From Bradyrhizobium cosmicum (lineage in GTDB: Bacteria; Pseudomonadota; Alphaproteobacteria; Rhizobiales; Xanthobacteraceae), in assembly GCF_007290395.2 (NCBI RefSeq), contig NZ_CP041656.2, positions 2,666,001 through 2,730,000 of the forward strand: a stretch of 64,000 nt of DNA, read 5' to 3'. Made by a program: the position numbers and the translations under genes. Below are positions 60,427 to 64,000 of this stretch, piece by piece; the first letter of the stretch is position 1, and every line of letters starts with the position of its first letter. The notes beneath the pieces are model-generated. The model was given only the letters and a program-made list of their open reading frames with translations. It ran no database searches and was not told the origin of the DNA.

Positions 60427-61289
60427 TCAAAGCCCTTCCGGCCGACCAGGCCCTGCGGCCGAAGCACCAGGAAGACGATCAGCAGGACGAAGGACAGCGT
60501 CGTCGCATGCGACGGGCCGAGGAAGGTCGATCCAACGCCCTCGACCAGCGCCAGCAACAATCCGCCGGCGAGCGCTCCGGAGACGCTGCCGAGTCCGCCG
60601 AGCACGCAGACCACGAAGGCCTTGCCGAGATAGGCCGACGACGTCAGCGGCGAGATCGGGAAGATCAGCGCCATCAGCACGCCGGCGCAGCCCGCGAGCG
60701 CCGCCCCCAGGCCGAAGGCGATGGCGTAGATCGAGGGGACGTTGACACCCATCAGCACGGCGGCGTCGCGGTCGAGCCTGACAGCGACGATGGCACGGCC
60801 GATCCTGGAACGGCGCAGCAGCAGATAGAGCAGGCCGGTCAGCGCGAGCGCCGCGGCGGTCGCGATCAGGCGGTCGACCGGCACGACGACATCGAAGATC
60901 GAGACCGACCCCAGCGACGGCGTCAGCGTCAGCTTGCGATAATCGGCCTTGAAGAAATAGATCATCGCGTTGTTGAGGATCAGGTCGAGGCCGAACGTCA
61001 GCGTCAGCGTCACCAGCACGGGCGCCGTGATGACGCGGTTGAGGACCAGGCGCTGCAGCACATAGCCGAGCACGAAGAACAGGGGCGCCGCGACGATGAC
61101 GGCGTACCAGGGCGGGATATGCAGGGCGTTGTAGAGCCCGAACGCCAGGTAGGCGCCGAGCACGATGAAGGAGCCGTGGATCAGGTTGATGACGTTGAGC
61201 ACGCCCCAGACCAGCGAAAAGCCGATCGCGATGCAGGCGTAGAGGCAGCCCAGAACGAGCGCGTTGATAAGAATCTGGGCGGCTTGCAT
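60423..61289 (-). CDS. livH: Branched-chain-type ABC transporter permease LivH
   Basis: A 288-residue permease with about eight helices. Family stretches are IGFSLVWGVLNVINLIHGSF and AFVVCVLGGLGSVSGALAGG. It lies 15 bases after the binding-protein gene and overlaps LivM by four bases. Confidence 0.9.
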   Translation of the reverse strand: MQAAQILINALVLGCLYACIAIGFSLVWGVLNVINLIHGSFIVLGAYLAFGLYNALHIPPWYAVIVAAPLFFVLGYVLQRLVLNRVITAPVLVTLTLTFGLDLILNNAMIYFFKADYRKLTLTPSLGSVSIFDVVVPVDRLIATAAALALTGLLYLLLRRSRIGRAIVAVRLDRDAAVLMGVNVPSIYAIAFGLGAALAGCAGVLMALIFPISPLTSSAYLGKAFVVCVLGGLGSVSGALAGGLLLALVEGVGSTFLGPSHATTLSFVLLIVFLVLRPQGLVGRKGFE

Positions 61290-61304
61290 CAGCGGCGGGC
61301 CGGC

Positions 61305-62525
61305 TCAGTTCACGCCGATTTTCAGATCGCCCTGCTTGATGGCCTGTGGAAACAGCACCACGGGCTTGCCTCCCTGGATCTGGAAGACCGGCGGATCGAG
61401 CGAGTTGATCTGGCCGTTGGCGCCGAACTTCACGGGACCGAAGAACGTGACGACATCGAGCTTGGCGAGTTCGTCGCGCACCTTGTCGCGGTCGAGCGAG
61501 CCGGCCTTTTCGATCGCGATCTGGAACAGTGCGCCGCAGAGCGCGGCGGAGGCCTGGCCGTAATCGGGCTCGCTGTTGTACTTGGCCTTGAACAGCTTCA
61601 CGAAATTCGCGGTCGTGCCGAAGATGTCCTTGCCGTCATATTGCTCGGCCGGATGCCACCACGCGGCGCTGGAGACGTTCTCGGCCGCAGGTCCCAGTGC
61701 GTCGATGAATTCCTGATAGGCGGGGCCCGCGATCATCGTGACGACAGGCGCCTTCATCTGCTGGTCGACCATCTGCTTGCGCACGAGCAGCAGGTCGTTG
61801 GTGTAGCCGGTGACGAAGATCCATTGCGGCGCCAGCGACTTGATCTGCGACAGGGCGGCGGAGTGATCGAGCGTGCCGATGGAATATTTCTCGGAATAGA
61901 CGACCTCGTAGCCTTCCGCCTTCGCCGACTTCTCCATCTCCTGCGCGATCGCGAGCGGAAACAAGTCGTTGCGGGCGAGGATCGCGACCTTCTTCACGTC
62001 GGGGACCTTGGTCTTGATGATCTTGGTCAGCGGCGTGGTGAGCGTGTCGTTCGGCGTGAAGGTCCCGAACAGGTATTTGTAACCCTGGTCGTAGACCTGC
62101 GACGACGAGGCGGTCGCGGCCAGCGTTGGCACCTTGTACTTCTCGGACACCGTGCTCGCCGCCTTCGCGGCGCCCGAACCGAAAGCGCCGAACATGAAGT
62201 TGACGTTGTCCTGGCTGATCATCTGCTCGGTGGCCTGCACGGCGCGCGGCGTGTTCGACTGATAGTCGGTGTAGACGATCTGCACCTTGTACTTCTTGCC
62301 GCCGACCGAAATGCCGCCGGCCTTGTTGGCCTGCTCGGCCCAGAGATCGTAACCCTGTTGCTGCTTGACTGCCTCGGGCGCCAGCGCGCCGGTGATCGGC
62401 AGCGGCGCGCCGAAGCGGATGATGTCCTCGGCGGAGGCGGCGGACAGTTGCGCTCCGAGCGCCAGCACCGCGGCGCTCAACGGAAAGGATCGACGAACGC
62501 GGCGAGCAACCCACGACTGATTCAT
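61305..62525 (-). CDS. livK: Branched-chain-type ABC transporter substrate-binding protein
   Basis: A 406-residue periplasmic binding protein of the Leu/Ile/Val family (type I fold) with a signal peptide (RRSFPLSAAVLALGAQLSAA). The first mature strand reads IIRFGAPLPITGALAPEAV, followed by GYDLWAEQANKAGGI. The substrate is unknown; the family also binds amides, urea and aromatic acids. It is the first gene of the operon and is divergent from a LysR regulator. Start at 62525 by signal-peptide logic. Confidence 0.88.
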   Translation of the reverse strand: MNQSWVARRVRRSFPLSAAVLALGAQLSAASAEDIIRFGAPLPITGALAPEAVKQQQGYDLWAEQANKAGGISVGGKKYKVQIVYTDYQSNTPRAVQATEQMISQDNVNFMFGAFGSGAAKAASTVSEKYKVPTLAATASSSQVYDQGYKYLFGTFTPNDTLTTPLTKIIKTKVPDVKKVAILARNDLFPLAIAQEMEKSAKAEGYEVVYSEKYSIGTLDHSAALSQIKSLAPQWIFVTGYTNDLLLVRKQMVDQQMKAPVVTMIAGPAYQEFIDALGPAAENVSSAAWWHPAEQYDGKDIFGTTANFVKLFKAKYNSEPDYGQASAALCGALFQIAIEKAGSLDRDKVRDELAKLDVVTFFGPVKFGANGQINSLDPPVFQIQGGKPVVLFPQAIKQGDLKIGVN

Positions 62526-62578
62526 CTCAGGAATTCTCCATGGCGGTCTCTCTGCGTTCAAGCATGGCAAATCCACCA

Positions 62579-62620
62579 TTCGAATAAAAGCATTGAAATT
62601 AGAGGTCTTAGATCGAATAA
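62579..62620. promoter_or_regulatory. Direct repeats in the liv/LysR intergenic region
   Basis: TCGAATAA occurs at 62580-62587 and again at 62613-62620, 33 bases (about three helical turns) apart, in an AT-rich patch between divergent promoters. This is a likely binding region for the LysR regulator. Confidence 0.45.
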
Positions 62621-62695
62621 TTAGAACGCTAGCCAGCCGCCTGCCGTCCCGTTGGGCAGCGCCGGCTGGCTGGTTTCATGAGGGAAGGCCCGCTT

Positions 62696-63598
62696 GTGAT
62701 CGAGTCCGCTGCCATCCGATATTTTCGCGAAGTGACCGAAAGCGGTTCGATCAAGCAGGCCGCGACTGCGCTCCGGATCGCGCCGAGCGCCATCAGCCGG
62801 CAGGTCCAGGCGCTCGAGGAGGAGTTGTCGGTCAAGCTGTTCGAACGCGGGGCGCGCGGCATGATGCTGACCGATGCAGGCCGGTTGCTCTATCGCTACG
62901 CAGTCGAGAACCGCCACCAGCTCGACGGCATCCGGGTCAAGGTGCAGGAATTCGAGACGATGCGCCGCGGCCAGGTCAAGTTCGCGGCCGTCGAAGGTAT
63001 GGTCACGAACTTCCTGTCCAATTTCGTGATCGATCTGTCCGCCAACTATCCCGGCATTTCGACCTCGATGACCGTGGTGGGCTCGCGCGCGGTGGCCGAG
63101 ATGGTCAGCCGCAACGAGGTCGATCTCGGGCTGGTGTTCGGACGCGCACCTCGCCGCGAGCTGATCGAGCTTGCGCGCATGCGCCAGTCGCTGTGCCTGA
63201 TCGTGTCGCCGAAGCATTCGCTGGCCTATCGCGACAGCTGCTCGGTCAAGGAGCTGGCCGGCCTCCGCGTCGTGGTGCCTGATCCATCCTTCGGCATCCG
63301 GCAGGAGATCGATCGTGCCTGCGCCAATGCCAAGGTGCGGCTCGAAATCTGCAACGAGACGAACTCGCTGGCCTTTGCCCAGACACTGGCCGCGCGCACG
63401 GATCTGGCGACGTTCCTGCCGCGCGATACCGCAATGCCTTCGATCGAGGCGGGCCGGCTGGTCGCCGTCCCCCTGCGCGACAAGCGGCTGGAAGCAACGC
63501 AGGTGACACTGGTTCAGCTTGCCGGCCGCAACATGTCGCCGTCGGGCAGGCTGGTGGCCGATCTGCTGATCGGGCGGATGAAGGCCTCGCGAGAGTGA
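62696..63598 (+). CDS. LysR-family regulator of the liv-type operon
   Basis: A 300-residue LTTR. The HTH (residues about 8-60) contains GSIKQAATALRIAPSAISRQ, followed by an effector-binding domain. The GTG at 62696 (VIESAAIRYF) follows GAGGGAAGG at a good distance; an ATG at 62678 in the same frame would add six residues. It is divergent from the transporter operon, so it most probably controls it in response to the transported compound. Confidence 0.88.
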   Translation: MIESAAIRYFREVTESGSIKQAATALRIAPSAISRQVQALEEELSVKLFERGARGMMLTDAGRLLYRYAVENRHQLDGIRVKVQEFETMRRGQVKFAAVEGMVTNFLSNFVIDLSANYPGISTSMTVVGSRAVAEMVSRNEVDLGLVFGRAPRRELIELARMRQSLCLIVSPKHSLAYRDSCSVKELAGLRVVVPDPSFGIRQEIDRACANAKVRLEICNETNSLAFAQTLAARTDLATFLPRDTAMPSIEAGRLVAVPLRDKRLEATQVTLVQLAGRNMSPSGRLVADLLIGRMKASRE

Positions 63599-63765
63599 CG
63601 GTGCTCGCGTGCCGCCTCTCGATTCGTGCACGGCCAGCCATGGACGAACGCCAAATCATCCATCATTGTACTCTGGCTTGACCGGCCAATCGGTCGAGGC
63701 CTCGCCACACCAAAATGTCAAAAGACAGGGGGCGGGGAAATGCATCTGAGGGAGGACGGAATTCC

Positions 63766-64000
63766 ATGGCGGGCATCCACGCGCTCGATCGCCTTATCGG
63801 CAACGACTATCCGGAGCTTTTGACGGACGAAGAGGTCCGGGCCTTCGAGCAGGTCCCCTACGCGAAACGCGTCGCGGCCGAGAGCACCTATGATGCCATC
63901 AGGCTCGGTGCCGAGCGCAACCCCGATGGCGCGGCGATCCAGTTCCTGCAGAATGCCGACCCGGCCGATACGCCCATGGTGGTCACGTACCGCGACTTCA
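63766..64000 (+). CDS. Acyl-CoA synthetase / AMP-binding enzyme, N-terminal fragment
   Basis: The first 78 residues are in the window: MAGIHALDRLIGNDYPELLT, later AKRVAAESTYDAIRLGAERN, then MVVTYRDF, the usual lead into the AMP-binding domain of fatty-acyl-CoA synthetases. GGAGG lies about 11 bases before the ATG. The gene runs off the right edge, so catalytic motifs are not visible. It might process an acid linked to the adjacent transporter. Confidence 0.7.
   Translation, partial: MAGIHALDRLIGNDYPELLTDEEVRAFEQVPYAKRVAAESTYDAIRLGAERNPDGAAIQFLQNADPADTPMVVTYRDF

Noticed and set aside
60159..62624. 821-residue open frame on the plus strand across the liv operon
   Set aside because: Shadow of livM, livH and livK; Arg/Gln/Asp-rich translation without domains.

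Overview
The window is chromosomal DNA of a high-GC alphaproteobacterium, most likely Bradyrhizobium or a close relative. This rests on protein recognition: the purC-purS-purQ / purL arrangement, a DUF1476 (ATPase inhibitor zeta) gene, a NADP-isocitrate dehydrogenase of the eukaryote-like dimeric type, an MlotiK1-like channel, and the small palindromic intergenic repeats common in that genus. I saw no transposase, phage gene, tRNA, rRNA or CRISPR array. All identities come from reading the sequence; no database was searched.

Layout. 1-3.9 kb: glycine cleavage genes gcvT-gcvH-gcvP (minus strand; gcvP runs off the left edge) behind a tandem glycine riboswitch and a candidate promoter. 4.0-10.1 kb: alaS, a cyclic-nucleotide-gated K+ channel, two small DUF proteins and icd. 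10.4-16.4 kb: a TrmJ-type tRNA methyltransferase fused to a DUF559 domain, an NTF2-like protein, a divergent SDR/LysR pair with a palindromic operator, a membrane GGDEF protein and a possible hotdog protein. 16.4-20.5 kb: quinone oxidoreductase, PAS-HTH regulator and MddA-like methyltransferase genes that overlap by ATGA, divergent from a SARP/alpha-beta hydrolase fusion. 20.6-24.2 kb: a TetR regulator divergent from OsmC, an acyl-CoA-dehydrogenase-fold protein and a tandem rhodanese.

24.2-30.1 kb is the most coherent regulatory unit: a PAS-PAS sigma-54 activator divergent from a cyanate operon (binding protein, permease, ATPase, cyanase). Three 16-bp palindromes and a textbook -24/-12 promoter lie between them. 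30.2-37.9 kb holds purC, purS, purQ and purL with a TctC-type binding protein, a DMT exporter, a PaaI thioesterase and an orphan protein. 38-46.4 kb: acyltransferase, DUF1328, alpha/beta hydrolase, DUF427, BolA, LtrA, ergothioneine genes egtB-egtD, monothiol glutaredoxin and a macrodomain protein. 46.4-57.1 kb: two tandem serine hydrolases, threonine aldolase, rpsD with a structured leader, a lipoyl-less E2-like acyltransferase, cupin, HpcH/HpaI aldolase, murI, GST, a membrane cNMP-binding protein and a membrane-less SecD ectodomain. 57.2-64 kb: a branched-chain-type ABC operon (livK-H-M-G-F plus an unrecognised gene), its divergent LysR regulator and the start of an acyl-CoA synthetase.

Recurring theme: at least eight families of short inverted intergenic repeats occur, mostly at 3' ends of genes. 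In several cases the repeat boundary supplies the stop codon, and in the cyanate operon a repeat supplies the ribosome binding site of the permease gene.
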